A stretch of DNA of 64,000 nt from 66-474 sp963771735 (GCA_963771735.1 CAVYUN010000001.1:62001-126000); one strand, 5' to 3'. Counted from the first letter of the stretch, positions 41,846-50,926 are shown. Notes: generated by a model from the letters alone, not told the origin. Numbers and translations: made by a program.

Positions 41846-42370
41846 ATGTCGAAACCTGCGTTCGTAAGTTTGTCCAAGTTCATGCGACCGGCAGCCACGC
41901 TGGTTTGCATCCTCGCTGCTGCATTGCTGCTCGCCGGCTGCGAACCCGGCTACAACACGCGCCCTGCCGGTTACTACGGCGGGGGTGGCCAACCCAGCGG
42001 GTATCAAGGCGGTGGCCGTCGGTGTTACCAGGGTTGCGGCTATGTCCGGGATATCCGCGAGGTCCAGCTGGACAACCGCAGCAACAACGGTGCGGCGCTC
42101 GGTACCGTGATCGGCGCCGTAGTCGGTGGCCTTCTGGGACACCAGGTCGGCAAAGGCAACGGGAAAACCGCGGCCACCGTGGGCGGCGCGGTCGCCGGAG
42201 GTTTCGCCGGGCATGCAATCGGGAAGCATGCAGGCGGGAATGGGTATGGCTGGCAAGTCGTGGTGCAGCTGCAAAACGGCCAGTACGCCACAGTGACCCA
42301 GCGCAATGCCCCACAGGTGCGGGTCGGCGACTATGTGATGATCCGCAACAACGAGGTTTATCGTTATTGA
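41846..42370 (+). CDS. Second glycine-zipper 2TM lipoprotein
   Basis: The 174-residue protein has a lipobox LLAGC (Cys near residue 31), a Gly/Tyr/Pro-rich segment, then ALGTVIGAVVGGLLGHQVG and ATVGGAVAGGFAGHAIG, the paired glycine zipper, and a C-terminal beta-rich VVVQLQNGQYATVTQ and VGDYVMI. It is a paralogue of the gene before it and probably co-transcribed, ending at the terminator at 42400-42435. AAAAAGGAGTGG precedes the start. Confidence 0.88.
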   Translation: MSKPAFVSLSKFMRPAATLVCILAAALLLAGCEPGYNTRPAGYYGGGGQPSGYQGGGRRCYQGCGYVRDIREVQLDNRSNNGAALGTVIGAVVGGLLGHQVGKGNGKTAATVGGAVAGGFAGHAIGKHAGGNGYGWQVVVQLQNGQYATVTQRNAPQVRVGDYVMIRNNEVYRY

Positions 42371-42399
42371 ATCCGATGGTCAAAGACCGTTACCAAGCG

Positions 42400-42435
42400 A
42401 AACGAAGAGCCCTCCAGATGGAGGGCTCTTCGTTT
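42400..42435. terminator. Bidirectional terminator
   Basis: A perfect 16-bp stem (42400-42415 with 42420-42435) around loop AGAT has As on one flank and TTT on the other, so it can serve both the lipoprotein genes and the converging SleB-type gene. Confidence 0.88.
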
Positions 42436-42455
42436 CTGGAGCCGCTGGCCGCGGA

Positions 42456-42887
42456 TCAATCGACCGCGTAAAACTCGTGATCGCCGATTGTTGCGATCGG
42501 GTTCTTGGCCCATTGCGCGGTGGACCCGAGTCGAATGAAGTGGTCGGCACCGGGCACGACCAGCTTGCGGTCCCTGGCGGGTTCCTGCCAGATCGCGATG
42601 GCCCTGCCAGCGATCTGCCACGCTTTGTTCCAGGCTGCCGGGTTGTCGATCGGATAACTCTTCGGTGTGGTGGTCAGGGCGAATTGGTGCGGCGCCGTGA
42701 CCACTTCACAAAGGGTCTGGCCATAACGGCCCATGTCGAGGCGATCGAGTGCCACCTCGGCAACGGCCAATTGGCCGCGAGTAGGTTGGCTGCGCGCTTC
42801 CATGTACACGGTGGCAGCCAGACAGGTTTGGTCGGCGACCGGCCGCGGCAGCAGCGCGATCATGCCGAGCAAAAGGCCCAAGGTCAT
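42456..42887 (-). CDS. SleB-type cell-wall hydrolase
   Basis: The 143-residue protein has a hydrophobic start that may act as a signal peptide and the Hydrolase_2 fold, with CLAATVYMEARSQPTRGQLA (catalytic Glu in the middle), CEVVTAPHQF and a late GADHFIR. These enzymes are lytic transglycosylase-like or amidase peptidoglycan hydrolases. Outside spore formers they probably trim peptidoglycan in the periplasm. A 349-base gap separates it from ygfZ upstream. Confidence 0.85.
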   Translation of the reverse strand: MTLGLLLGMIALLPRPVADQTCLAATVYMEARSQPTRGQLAVAEVALDRLDMGRYGQTLCEVVTAPHQFALTTTPKSYPIDNPAAWNKAWQIAGRAIAIWQEPARDRKLVVPGADHFIRLGSTAQWAKNPIATIGDHEFYAVD

Positions 42888-43236
42888 CGGGTCGTTCTCC
42901 TATGCAAGGCACCAGATGCCGGGTCCGGCCGGCATTTGGTTCAAAAACACGGCGGGCCACAAGCCTTGCGCCGCAAGCGGGTGAATATTGGCTCGGACCT
43001 GGAAGCGGTCACCGGCAAAGGGCCGGGGCTGGCAGGTACCGCCGTATGCCAATAGGTTTTTGCAATCAGCGTTCGTCGCTGTCATGCGCGCGATGCGGAT
43101 CCTCCGGACCGCGCGCAAACCGGGCCGCGAAACAGGCCCGGGTTGCTAAGCTGCGCGAAGGGTAGGGGTGTCCCGAACCTCGCGCAAGTGTTCGGGCCTG
43201 GAAAACCCCAAAAGAATCCGGGGCATTCAGATTCGG
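42888..43236. other. Gene-free gap between the SleB-type gene and ygfZ
   Basis: I see no gene in these 349 bases. It probably holds the promoter of the SleB-type gene. From about 43200 the composition shifts to AT-rich, continuing into the 3' end of ygfZ. A CCCC/GGGG pair near 43206-43223 followed by Ts on the minus strand is too short to call a terminator. Confidence 0.5.
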
Positions 43237-44031
43237 TTACGCATCAAATATCGACACAACCTCATATGTATTATTCAATATATTGATTTGTTTAACTATA
43301 TTTATCTCGGTTACGGCGAGCAGATCCGCTCCGCTGTCACTCGAAGCGGCATCGAGGATTTGTACCGGCTTGTTGTCGCCGGACGTCAGCCACGCTCCGG
43401 GCTGCAACGTCGCGGGGCCGCGCAGATGGCAAAGACAATGCTTGTGCGTGCCCCGGTAATGCAGGCGGGCCACGATTTCCTGTCCGGGATAACATCCCTT
43501 TTTGAACGAGATCGCGTCGAGTCTCTGCAATCCCAGCGCGGGCGGCAGGAAGCGTGGCTCGCCCGCAGGCAAGCTGGGCCATCCGGCCAGGATCTCGGCG
43601 AGATGCCAAGAGTTCGCGGCAGCAGGGTCGGGCTCGGAACAGGCTTGGCCCAGACGCAGGCTGCGATCGCCGTACCCAATCAAGACGTCCTGCCCATCCG
43701 TTTGAACCCGACCCGTTTCCAGGGCGGCATCGGCGTATCCGCCGAACGTCGACGTCGTCACGCTGGCTTGCGAGCGCAGCAAGTAGTGATCGAGTCCCGC
43801 GCGCACGCTCTCGGCATCACCGCCACGGAGAACAGCCAGCAGCCGGTCGCCAAGATCGGCGAGATGCATCAGTGCCTGCACGCGCCCTCGCGCATCCAGC
43901 CACGCGTTCCACTGCCATTGTCCGGCAGACAGTCGCTGCACGTCTCCCGAAAATTGTGCCTGGGCGAAACGGCGTGCATCCGCGCCTTCGATCAGGATGC
44001 AGTTCACGCGGGAGAGAACGACTGAGGGCAT
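43237..44031 (-). CDS. ygfZ: YgfZ-like folate-binding iron-sulfur repair protein
   Basis: The 264-residue protein has the aminomethyltransferase-like fold with the family hallmark KKGCYPGQEIVARLHYRG. YgfZ binds folate and protects or repairs certain iron-sulfur enzymes. It uses the ATG at 44031; the frame is open 29 codons further but unconserved. Oddly, the last 25 codons (VTEINIVKQINILNN and so on) are AT-rich and Ile/Asn-rich, unlike the rest of the gene and of the window. This suggests the original 3' end was replaced. The gene is divergent from the SDHAF4-type gene with 113 bases between. Confidence 0.88.
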   Translation of the reverse strand: MPSVVLSRVNCILIEGADARRFAQAQFSGDVQRLSAGQWQWNAWLDARGRVQALMHLADLGDRLLAVLRGGDAESVRAGLDHYLLRSQASVTTSTFGGYADAALETGRVQTDGQDVLIGYGDRSLRLGQACSEPDPAAANSWHLAEILAGWPSLPAGEPRFLPPALGLQRLDAISFKKGCYPGQEIVARLHYRGTHKHCLCHLRGPATLQPGAWLTSGDNKPVQILDAASSDSGADLLAVTEINIVKQINILNNTYEVVSIFDA

Positions 44032-44144
44032 AAGCGAAAAAGCGGGACGGGAAAGCGACGATCGATACGTTAACAGCGGTGCGCCGAGGTGCGTGGTGAC
44101 CGGTGCGACAATGCGCACTTCGAATCGGATGTAACATCACGGCG

Positions 44145-44312
44145 ATGGCAGACACTACCGATACTCCACCCAACGCTGCATCCGATGCGGCCAAATCACC
44201 GACGCCTCCGCCGGATGCTTCCAGACGGGAGCGGCCCACGCCTGAAGGCGACGGACTCGATCCGACGCGCTATGGCGATTGGGAAAAGAACGGCCGCTGC
44301 ATTGACTTTTGA
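44145..44312 (+). CDS. SDHAF4-like succinate dehydrogenase assembly factor (DUF1674)
   Basis: The 55-residue protein has a disordered Pro/Ser/Asp-rich start and the family signature PTRYGDWEKNGRCIDF at its very end. In eukaryotes Sdh8/SDHAF4 binds flavinylated SdhA before complex II assembly; bacterial members of DUF1674 share the motif. It lies 240 bases upstream of sdhC in the same direction, which strongly supports the role. The ATG at 44145 is chosen because the upstream in-frame extension is not conserved. Confidence 0.88.
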   Translation: MADTTDTPPNAASDAAKSPTPPPDASRRERPTPEGDGLDPTRYGDWEKNGRCIDF

Positions 44313-44552
44313 GATCTCCCGCCACGACATCTCGTGAGGGCGCGGGTGCGTTCATACCACGCCGACCGCCGCGGAGATCCTGGCAACGTGCGCGGCCGGC
44401 GCGCATTTTCCGAGAAGCATCTGACCCGGATCACGGGACATCATTTCCGCCGCGCTTCGCAGCGGAGGCGAGTTCGTGCGAAAATGGAGAGCGATCGTCG
44501 ACTGCCCAACCGGCTTGACGATGTTCAACAGGCCGCGATCAGGAATCCGTCC

Positions 44553-44975
44553 ATGCCCAACACACGTCCCTTGTCGCCCCACCTCGGCATCTATCGCTGG
44601 CGCATCAACATGTTGCAGTCGACACTGCATCGATTGACCGGCCTGTTCCTTTGCGTCGGCACGTTGCTGCTGGCATGGGGCTTGATCGCGGCGGCCTCCG
44701 GCGGTGTCGCATGGAACAGTTTCGTGGGTTTCTGCGCAAGCTGGATAGGGCTGGTCCTGTTGTTCCTGTGGATGTGGTCGCTTTGGTTCCATTTCTGCAA
44801 CGGTGTCCAACACCTGCTGCGCGACATGGGCCGCAATTTCGGTCCACCCACACGTGATCGTACGCACAACCCGGTTTACTGGTCTGCCGGCTGGGTCGTG
44901 ATCGCGACCAGCGTCGTGCTGACCATTCTGGTCTGGATATTCCTGGTTCTGCACGTGGGCGGAGGTGCGACATGA
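44553..44975 (+). CDS. sdhC: Succinate dehydrogenase cytochrome b subunit
   Basis: The 140-residue protein has three transmembrane segments, the family start RPLSPHLGIYRWRINMLQS-x-LHRLTG (quinone-site Ser/Arg) and a haem-ligand His in GVQHLLRDMG. AGGAA lies upstream of the ATG at 44553. It is the first gene of sdhCDAB; sdhD overlaps by four bases. Confidence 0.94.
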   Translation: MPNTRPLSPHLGIYRWRINMLQSTLHRLTGLFLCVGTLLLAWGLIAAASGGVAWNSFVGFCASWIGLVLLFLWMWSLWFHFCNGVQHLLRDMGRNFGPPTRDRTHNPVYWSAGWVVIATSVVLTILVWIFLVLHVGGGAT

Positions 44976-45385
44976 GCGCGTATCCGGGGCAGGAGGGCAT
45001 GCGCACGCCACTCAAGGTGGCGCGCGGCGACGGCGCATCGGGAACCGGCGTCCATCACTGGTGGCTGCAGCGGATCACGGCCGTCGCATTGATCCCGCTC
45101 GCGATCTGGTTCCTGTTTTTCCTGGCTGGCCTGATGCACGCCGACTACCCATTGGTCCTGGCGTCAATCGCCCAGCCGGTGCATGCAATCCTTCTGATCG
45201 TCCTGAGCGTATGCCTGTTCTGGCATGGCGCGCTCGGCCTGCAGGTCGTCATCGAAGATTATGTCCACAGCCGCTGGCTGGAAGTGACGCTGCAGATCTC
45301 GCTGCGCTTCGGCGCCGTACTGGGGACACTGGCTTGCATCATGGCCGTGCTGTCGGTTTGGTTGACCGGCTCTGGCGCTTATTGA
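44972..45385 (+). CDS. sdhD: Succinate dehydrogenase membrane anchor subunit
   Basis: The 137-residue protein has three transmembrane segments and the sequence GTGVHHWWLQRITAVALIPL, typical for SdhD, with HGALGLQVVIEDYVH carrying the haem His and quinone-site residues. It starts inside the sdhC stop (ATGA). Confidence 0.94.
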   Translation: MSAYPGQEGMRTPLKVARGDGASGTGVHHWWLQRITAVALIPLAIWFLFFLAGLMHADYPLVLASIAQPVHAILLIVLSVCLFWHGALGLQVVIEDYVHSRWLEVTLQISLRFGAVLGTLACIMAVLSVWLTGSGAY

Positions 45386-45424
45386 ATCGGATCACGCTGA
45401 TTGAATCCCGGGAAAGGGACGGAC

Positions 45425-47221
45425 ATGCCTCAAGAAAGTTACAAGGTCGAAACCCATCAATACGACGTGGTGGTCGTGGGCGCCGGTGGCGCGGGATTGC
45501 GTGCGACCATGGGCCTCGCCGCCAAGGGGCTTTCGGCCGCCTGTGTCACCAAGGTGTTCCCGACCCGATCGCACACGGTCGCGGCGCAGGGCGGGGTGGC
45601 CGCCGCGCTGGGCAACATGGGCGAGGACGACTGGCGCTACCACTTCTACGACACGGTGAAAGGCGGCGACTGGCTGGGCGACCAGGACGCGGTCGAGTAC
45701 ATGTGCCGCGAAGCGATCCCGGCGATCATCGAGCTGGAACATTTCGGCGTGCCGTTCTCGCGCACCCCGGAAGGCAAGATCTACCAGCGCCCGTTCGGCG
45801 GTATGACCACGCGCTACGGTGAAGGCGTCGCGCAGCGGACCTGCGCCGCCGCCGACCGCACCGGCCATGCGATCCTGCACACGCTCTACACCCAGGCGCT
45901 CAAGCACGACGCCAAGTTCTTCGTCGAATACTTCGCGACCGACCTCGTCAAGGATCCGCGTGACGGCCGCATCACCGGGGTGCTCGCGATCGACCTCAAC
46001 GAAGGCACGCTGCACCTGTTCCAGGGCCATGCGGTGGTGCTCGCGACCGGCGGCTACGGGCGTGCGTACTTCTCCTGCACGTCGGCCCACACTTGCACCG
46101 GTGACGGCGGCGGGATGGTGCTGCGCGCGGGGCTCCCGCTGCAGGACCTGGAGTTCGTGCAGTTCCATCCAACCGGCATCTATGGTTCCGGCTGCCTGAT
46201 CACGGAAGGCTCGCGCGGCGAGGGCGGCTACCTCACCAATTCCAAGGGCGAGCGTTTCATGGAACGCTACGCGCCGAATGCCAAGGATCTGGCTTCCCGC
46301 GATGTTGTGAGCCGCGCGATCACCATGGAAATCCGCGAGGGCCGCGGCGTGGGCGAGCACGCCGATCATGTGCACCTCAACCTCGCACACCTCGGCGCCG
46401 ACGTGCTGAAGGAGCGTTTGCCAGGAATTTCCGAAACCGCACGCATCTTCGCAGGCGTGGACGTAACCAAGGAGCCGATTCCGGTTCTGCCTACCGTGCA
46501 CTACAACATGGGCGGAATCCCGACCAATTATCACGGCGAAGTGGTGCATAAGGTCGGTGATGATCCCGATGTCGTGGTGCCCGGACTGTTCGCGATCGGC
46601 GAGGCAGCCTGTGTTTCGGTGCATGGCGCCAATCGCCTCGGCTCCAATTCGCTGCTCGATCTGGTGGTGTTCGGGCGGGCCGTGGCCAATCGTTGCGCCG
46701 AAGTCATCAAGCCCGACACGCCGCACCACGATCTGCCATCCGACGCGCTCGATCCGACCCTGTCACGCCTCGACAAACTGCGGCACGCGAACGGCGGTAC
46801 GCCCACTGCCGAATTGCGCACCAAGATGCAGAAGGCCATGCAGGCCGATGCGGCTGTGTTCCGCACCGCGGAGACACTGAGGCAAGGCTGTACGAATATC
46901 GATGAGGTGCATGCCGGTTTCGAGGATATCCGGGTCAGCGACCGCTCGTTGATCTGGAACTCCGACCTCGTCGAAACCTTCGAGCTGGCCAACCTGCTGG
47001 GGCAGGCGGTCGGGACCATGCATTCGGCTGCACAGCGCCCCGAGAGTCGCGGCGCACACGCGCGCGAGGACTTCCCCGAGCGCGACGACGCGAACTGGAT
47101 GAAACACACCCTGGTCACGGTCGATGAAAGAGGGCGCTGCAGCTTTGATTACCGGCCGGTGCACTCGAACACGATGGACGACGAAGTCAAGAGCATCCCG
47201 CCGAAGAAGCGGGTGTATTGA
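45425..47221 (+). CDS. sdhA: Succinate dehydrogenase flavoprotein subunit
   Basis: The 598-residue protein has the dinucleotide motif VVVGAGGAGLRA, covalent-FAD His in FPTRSHTVAAQGG, the active-site HPTGIYG and late EAACVSVHGANRLGSNSLLD. It oxidises succinate to fumarate and passes electrons to SdhB. The ATG at 45425 has GGGAAAGGGACGG upstream; a TTG 24 bases earlier is in frame but less likely. It ends with KKRVY. Confidence 0.97.
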   Translation: MPQESYKVETHQYDVVVVGAGGAGLRATMGLAAKGLSAACVTKVFPTRSHTVAAQGGVAAALGNMGEDDWRYHFYDTVKGGDWLGDQDAVEYMCREAIPAIIELEHFGVPFSRTPEGKIYQRPFGGMTTRYGEGVAQRTCAAADRTGHAILHTLYTQALKHDAKFFVEYFATDLVKDPRDGRITGVLAIDLNEGTLHLFQGHAVVLATGGYGRAYFSCTSAHTCTGDGGGMVLRAGLPLQDLEFVQFHPTGIYGSGCLITEGSRGEGGYLTNSKGERFMERYAPNAKDLASRDVVSRAITMEIREGRGVGEHADHVHLNLAHLGADVLKERLPGISETARIFAGVDVTKEPIPVLPTVHYNMGGIPTNYHGEVVHKVGDDPDVVVPGLFAIGEAACVSVHGANRLGSNSLLDLVVFGRAVANRCAEVIKPDTPHHDLPSDALDPTLSRLDKLRHANGGTPTAELRTKMQKAMQADAAVFRTAETLRQGCTNIDEVHAGFEDIRVSDRSLIWNSDLVETFELANLLGQAVGTMHSAAQRPESRGAHAREDFPERDDANWMKHTLVTVDERGRCSFDYRPVHSNTMDDEVKSIPPKKRVY

Positions 47222-47322
47222 TTGATTGACTGCCCGCAACAGGTTTTTTGCGGGTCGATCCGGTTGGCGAATCCGTTCCCGCCGGCCGGACGATACGAAC
47301 ACTAGGAAGAGGTGACGCAAAC

Positions 47323-48102
47323 GTGGCTGAATTCACGCTGCCGAAAATGTCGAAGGTGCAGAAGGGCAAGTGCTTTGCCGCCAAGCCCGGCGCCAAGAAG
47401 GTGCGTAACTTCAAGGTGTACCGCTGGGATCCCGATGTCGGCGGCAATCCGCGCCTGGACACCTACGAGGTCGACGTCACCGGTTGCGCGATGGTCCTGG
47501 ACGTCCTGCTCAGGATCAAGAACGAGACCGACCCGACACTGACCCTGCGCCGCTCCTGCCGCGAAGGCGTGTGCGGTTCGTGCGCCATGAACATCGACGG
47601 CGAAAACACGCTGGCCTGCATCAAGGGCCTCGACGAACTGCCATCCGGAGACGTGAGCGTCTACCCGTTGCCGCACATGCCGGTGGTCAAGGACCTGGTG
47701 CCGGACCTTACGCATTTCTACGCCCAGTACGCCTCGATCAAACCGTGGCTGCAAACCGAAAGTTCCCCGGGCGCGCGCGAGCGCCTGCAATCGCCGGAAG
47801 ATCGCAAGCATCTTGATGGCCTCTACGAGTGCATCCTGTGTGCGTGCTGTTCCACTTCCTGCCCGAGTTACTGGTGGAACCCCGACAGGTTCCTGGGTCC
47901 GGCAATCCTGTTGCAGGCCTACCGCTGGATCATCGACTCACGCGATGAGTTCACGGGCGAGCGCCTCGACGATCTGGACGATCCGTTCAAGCTGTATCGC
48001 TGCCACACCATCATGAATTGCACCAACACCTGCCCCAAGGGCCTGAACCCGGCCAGGGCGATCGGCGAGGTGAAGCAGTTGCTGGTCAACCGCACCGTTT
48101 GA
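47323..48102 (+). CDS. sdhB: Succinate dehydrogenase iron-sulfur subunit
   Basis: The 259-residue protein has the three clusters' ligands: CREGVCGSC for [2Fe-2S], CILCACCSTSCP and CTNTCPKGLNP for [4Fe-4S] and [3Fe-4S]. It starts with GTG at 47323, preceded by AGGAAGAGG, before the conserved AEFTLPKMSKV; no ATG fits. Confidence 0.96.
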   Translation: MAEFTLPKMSKVQKGKCFAAKPGAKKVRNFKVYRWDPDVGGNPRLDTYEVDVTGCAMVLDVLLRIKNETDPTLTLRRSCREGVCGSCAMNIDGENTLACIKGLDELPSGDVSVYPLPHMPVVKDLVPDLTHFYAQYASIKPWLQTESSPGARERLQSPEDRKHLDGLYECILCACCSTSCPSYWWNPDRFLGPAILLQAYRWIIDSRDEFTGERLDDLDDPFKLYRCHTIMNCTNTCPKGLNPARAIGEVKQLLVNRTV

Positions 48103-48129
48103 CCGAACCGGCGCAGCGGGGAGCCCGTA

Positions 48130-48390
48130 TTGCCTTCGACCGAAGCGCGCCTCAAACGCATCCAGTGGCGCTGCCGGCGCGGCACGCGCGAACTCGACGC
48201 CCTGCTGGGTAACTGGCTGGAGGCGCATGCTGCATCCATGGACGCAACCCGATTCGCGGCTTTCGATGCCTTGCTGGACCAGCAGGATCCGGAACTCTGG
48301 GACTGGCTGATGGGCCACGTCGAGCCGCCGCGCGCGGACTGGCGAGCGATCGTGAATGAAATCCGCCAACAGGCTGGGCTGGGTCCGTGA
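48130..48390 (+). CDS. sdhE: SdhE flavinylation/assembly factor (CptB)
   Basis: The 86-residue protein has the family motifs LKRIQWRCRRGTRELD (with RGTRE) and FDALLDQQDPELWDWLMG. SdhE helps attach FAD covalently to SdhA. The start is a TTG at 48130 with GGGGAG eight bases upstream. It follows sdhB by 27 bases and overlaps the next gene (GTGA). Together with the SDHAF4-type gene, the locus encodes two complex II assembly factors. Confidence 0.92.
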   Translation: MPSTEARLKRIQWRCRRGTRELDALLGNWLEAHAASMDATRFAAFDALLDQQDPELWDWLMGHVEPPRADWRAIVNEIRQQAGLGP

Positions 48391-48842
48391 CGACGGCACC
48401 AGCGATCGGATTCCGTTGTCGGGTTTCACCGACGCTGGTGATCTTGACGGTGCTGGTTTCGGTGCTGGCCGTTGTCGCCGTCTTGCTCGCCGCGTTGCCG
48501 CATTGGTTGCACGCCGGCCTGATCGCGTGCATCGGCGGGTATGCCGGCGCGGCATTGTTCCGTTTGTTGCGTCCGCGTATGCGTTCCATGCTTTGGCGTG
48601 CCGACGGCAGCGTCGACCTCGTGCTGCACGACGAAGAGGGCAGAACGGTCCAGGGTATCGTGCAGAACGCGCGTGTCATGGGCCCGCTGGTGGTTTTGAC
48701 CGTACGCTGGCCGCCACGCGAACGCACGCACCTGTGGTTGCTGCCCGACAACCTCGACGGCGATACCCGCCGCAGGTTGCGGATGCGACTTGGCGCCGGT
48801 GCCGTCGGCGACCTGGTGTCGGGGAACGCCGACAACGATTGA
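48387..48842 (+). CDS. ygfX: YgfX-like (CptA) membrane protein
   Basis: The 151-residue protein has two transmembrane segments near the N-terminus (residues 15-60) and a cytoplasmic tail with a YgfX-type LWRADGSVDL and LLPDNLDGDTRRRLR. It begins with GTG overlapping the sdhE stop, the classical sdhE-ygfX pair. YgfX/CptA was proposed as a toxin that binds cytoskeletal proteins, but a link to SdhE function is now more accepted. Confidence in the family is fair. Confidence 0.78.
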   Translation: MTTAPAIGFRCRVSPTLVILTVLVSVLAVVAVLLAALPHWLHAGLIACIGGYAGAALFRLLRPRMRSMLWRADGSVDLVLHDEEGRTVQGIVQNARVMGPLVVLTVRWPPRERTHLWLLPDNLDGDTRRRLRMRLGAGAVGDLVSGNADND

Positions 48843-48954
48843 TGGTCTGAACCGCTTGCTGCGCGTGCGCTTTTCCTTCACGCTGCGCCGTGGCCCGGGC
48901 TTGCGATGGCCGGCACGGCTGCCAACCCCTGGTCCCGAGTCCCGGCTCTTTCAC

Positions 48955-50199
48955 ATGTTCCGTCCCCTCGAACTCTTCATCGGCACCCGCTACATCCGCG
49001 CCAAACGGCGCAACCACTTCATTTCCTTCATCAGCGTGGTGTCGATGCTGGGTTTGGTCATCGGCATCACCGCGTTGATCACGGTGATTTCGGTAATGAA
49101 CGGTTTCGATGGCGAACTGCGCTCGCGCGTGCTTGGCATGGTGTCGCAGGCGACCGTCAGCGGCGTCGCCGACAGCATGCCGAACTGGCGCAAGGCGTTG
49201 GCGATCGCCGAGCAGAATCCGCACGTACAAGGCGCCGCGCCCTACGTCCAGCGCTACGCGCTGCTCAATGGCAACGATGCCAGCCAGGGTGCCGTCATCC
49301 GCGGCATCCTGCCCGATCAGGAGGCCAAGGTCGACACCGTCGAGTCAAAGATGATCGCCGGCAAGTTGTCGGCGCTGACCAAAAACTCCTGGGGCATCGT
49401 GCTGGGCCGTGACCTCGCTCTGCAGCTCGGCGTCAATGTCGGCGACAAGGTGGTCGTGTACACCGCCGCAGCAAACGTGACGCCGATAGGCGTCATTCCA
49501 AGATTGCGGCGTTTCACCGTGGTCGGCATCTTCGAAGCGGGCATGCAGGAATACGATTCCGGTCTGGCCATCATGAACATGCATGATGCCGAAACGCTGT
49601 ACCGCATGAGCGGGCCGAGCGGCATCCGCCTGAAGCTTGATGACCTGTTCGCGGCCAACAAGGTCGCAATGACCCTTGCGAACAAACTCGGCGACGCCTA
49701 TCGCGTGCAGGGCTGGATGCAGCAATACGCCAACTTCTTCAAGGCGATCGCGATGGAGAAGGTGGTTATGTTCATCATCCTGTCGCTGATCGTCGCGGTC
49801 GCGGCCTTCAATCTGGTTTCTTCGCTGGTGATGCTGGTGACCGACAAGCAATCGGACATCGCGATCCTGCGCACGCTGGGCGCAACCCCGCGCAGCATCA
49901 TGGGCGTATTCATGATCCAGGGCATCCTGATCGGCCTGATGGGCATCGTGATCGGCGGCGTTTGCGGCGTGGCGCTGGCGACTTATTTGCCCGCGATCGC
50001 GGACTGGATCCAGAACGTCACGGGGTACCAGTTCCTGCCCGAGTCGGTGTACTACATCAACAGCGTGCCGAGCAAGCTCGAATGGAGCAGCGTCGGCTGG
50101 ATCACCGGCATGGCCTTCCTGTTCTCGCTGCTGGCGACGATCTATCCCGCTTGGCGGGCGTCGCGCACGCAGCCTGCTGAGGCGTTGCGCTATGAGTGA
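48955..50199 (+). CDS. lolC: Lipoprotein-releasing ABC transporter permease
   Basis: The 414-residue protein has four transmembrane segments and a large periplasmic loop, with FIGTRYIRAKRRNHFISFIS near the start and a late MLVTDKQSDIAILRTLGA. LolC/E-type permeases release lipoproteins from the inner membrane to LolA. Only one permease gene is present, as expected for LolF-type systems. The next gene (lolD) overlaps by eight bases. Confidence 0.92.
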   Translation: MFRPLELFIGTRYIRAKRRNHFISFISVVSMLGLVIGITALITVISVMNGFDGELRSRVLGMVSQATVSGVADSMPNWRKALAIAEQNPHVQGAAPYVQRYALLNGNDASQGAVIRGILPDQEAKVDTVESKMIAGKLSALTKNSWGIVLGRDLALQLGVNVGDKVVVYTAAANVTPIGVIPRLRRFTVVGIFEAGMQEYDSGLAIMNMHDAETLYRMSGPSGIRLKLDDLFAANKVAMTLANKLGDAYRVQGWMQQYANFFKAIAMEKVVMFIILSLIVAVAAFNLVSSLVMLVTDKQSDIAILRTLGATPRSIMGVFMIQGILIGLMGIVIGGVCGVALATYLPAIADWIQNVTGYQFLPESVYYINSVPSKLEWSSVGWITGMAFLFSLLATIYPAWRASRTQPAEALRYE

Positions 50200-50926
50200 A
50201 CCGGCTCCGGACATCCGGGGACAGCCCGCTGGCGCGGGCAGCGTCGTGCTGCGCGCGCAGCACATCGCCAAGACCTACAAGGAAGGCAAGCTGCGCACGC
50301 CTGTCCTGCATGACGTGGACTTCGAACTGGCGCGTGGCGAGACGCTCGCGATCGTCGGCGCCTCGGGTTCCGGCAAGAGCACGCTGCTGCACATCGTGGG
50401 TGGGCTGGATACGCCAACCAAGGGTTCGGTGGTGCTGGAAGGCCGGGAGCTCTCGAAATTGCCGGACGCCGAACGCGGACGCGTACGCAACCGTTCGCTC
50501 GGGTTCGTATATCAGTTCCACCACTTGCTGCCGGAATTCACGGCGCTGGAAAACGTCGCGATGCCGCTCCTGATCCGCGGCACGGCGATTCCCGAAGCCC
50601 GCGAGCAATCGCAGGCATTGCTGGAACGCGTCGGACTGGGGCACCGTCTCGAACACAAGCCAGGAGAACTTTCCGGCGGTGAGCGCCAGCGCTGTGCGAT
50701 GGCGCGGGCGCTGGTGACGCGGCCAGCCTGCGTGCTGGCTGACGAACCGACCGGCAACCTCGACGAACTTAATGCTGCCGCGTTGTACGAGTTGATGCTG
50801 GAACTCAACCGCGAGATAAGTACCAGCATCGTGCTCGTCACGCACGACAAGAGCATCGCACACCGGTTGGATCGCGTGCTGGAGCTCACCGGCGGGACAC
50901 TGCAGCCCATGCCGGACGACGGTTGA
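50192..50926 (+). CDS. lolD: Lipoprotein-releasing ABC transporter ATPase
   Basis: The 244-residue protein has Walker A GASGSGKST, the LolD motif (VYQFHHLLPEF), signature LSGGERQR, Walker B VLADEPTGNLD and H-loop VTHD. It powers the LolC/E-like permease encoded just before. Confidence 0.95.
   Translation: MSEPAPDIRGQPAGAGSVVLRAQHIAKTYKEGKLRTPVLHDVDFELARGETLAIVGASGSGKSTLLHIVGGLDTPTKGSVVLEGRELSKLPDAERGRVRNRSLGFVYQFHHLLPEFTALENVAMPLLIRGTAIPEAREQSQALLERVGLGHRLEHKPGELSGGERQRCAMARALVTRPACVLADEPTGNLDELNAAALYELMLELNREISTSIVLVTHDKSIAHRLDRVLELTGGTLQPMPDDG

Noticed and set aside
43206..43223. CCCC/GGGG hairpin with Ts after ygfZ
   Set aside because: Only four base pairs; chance in GC-rich DNA.
45392..46729. 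Long minus-strand frame opposite sdhA
   Set aside because: It mirrors sdhA codons in GC-rich DNA; no family resemblance or ribosome binding site.
48130..48842. sdhE-ygfX as a toxin-antitoxin pair (CptBA)
   Set aside because: The pair sits directly after sdhB and fits the complex II assembly role; nothing in the sequence supports a toxin system.
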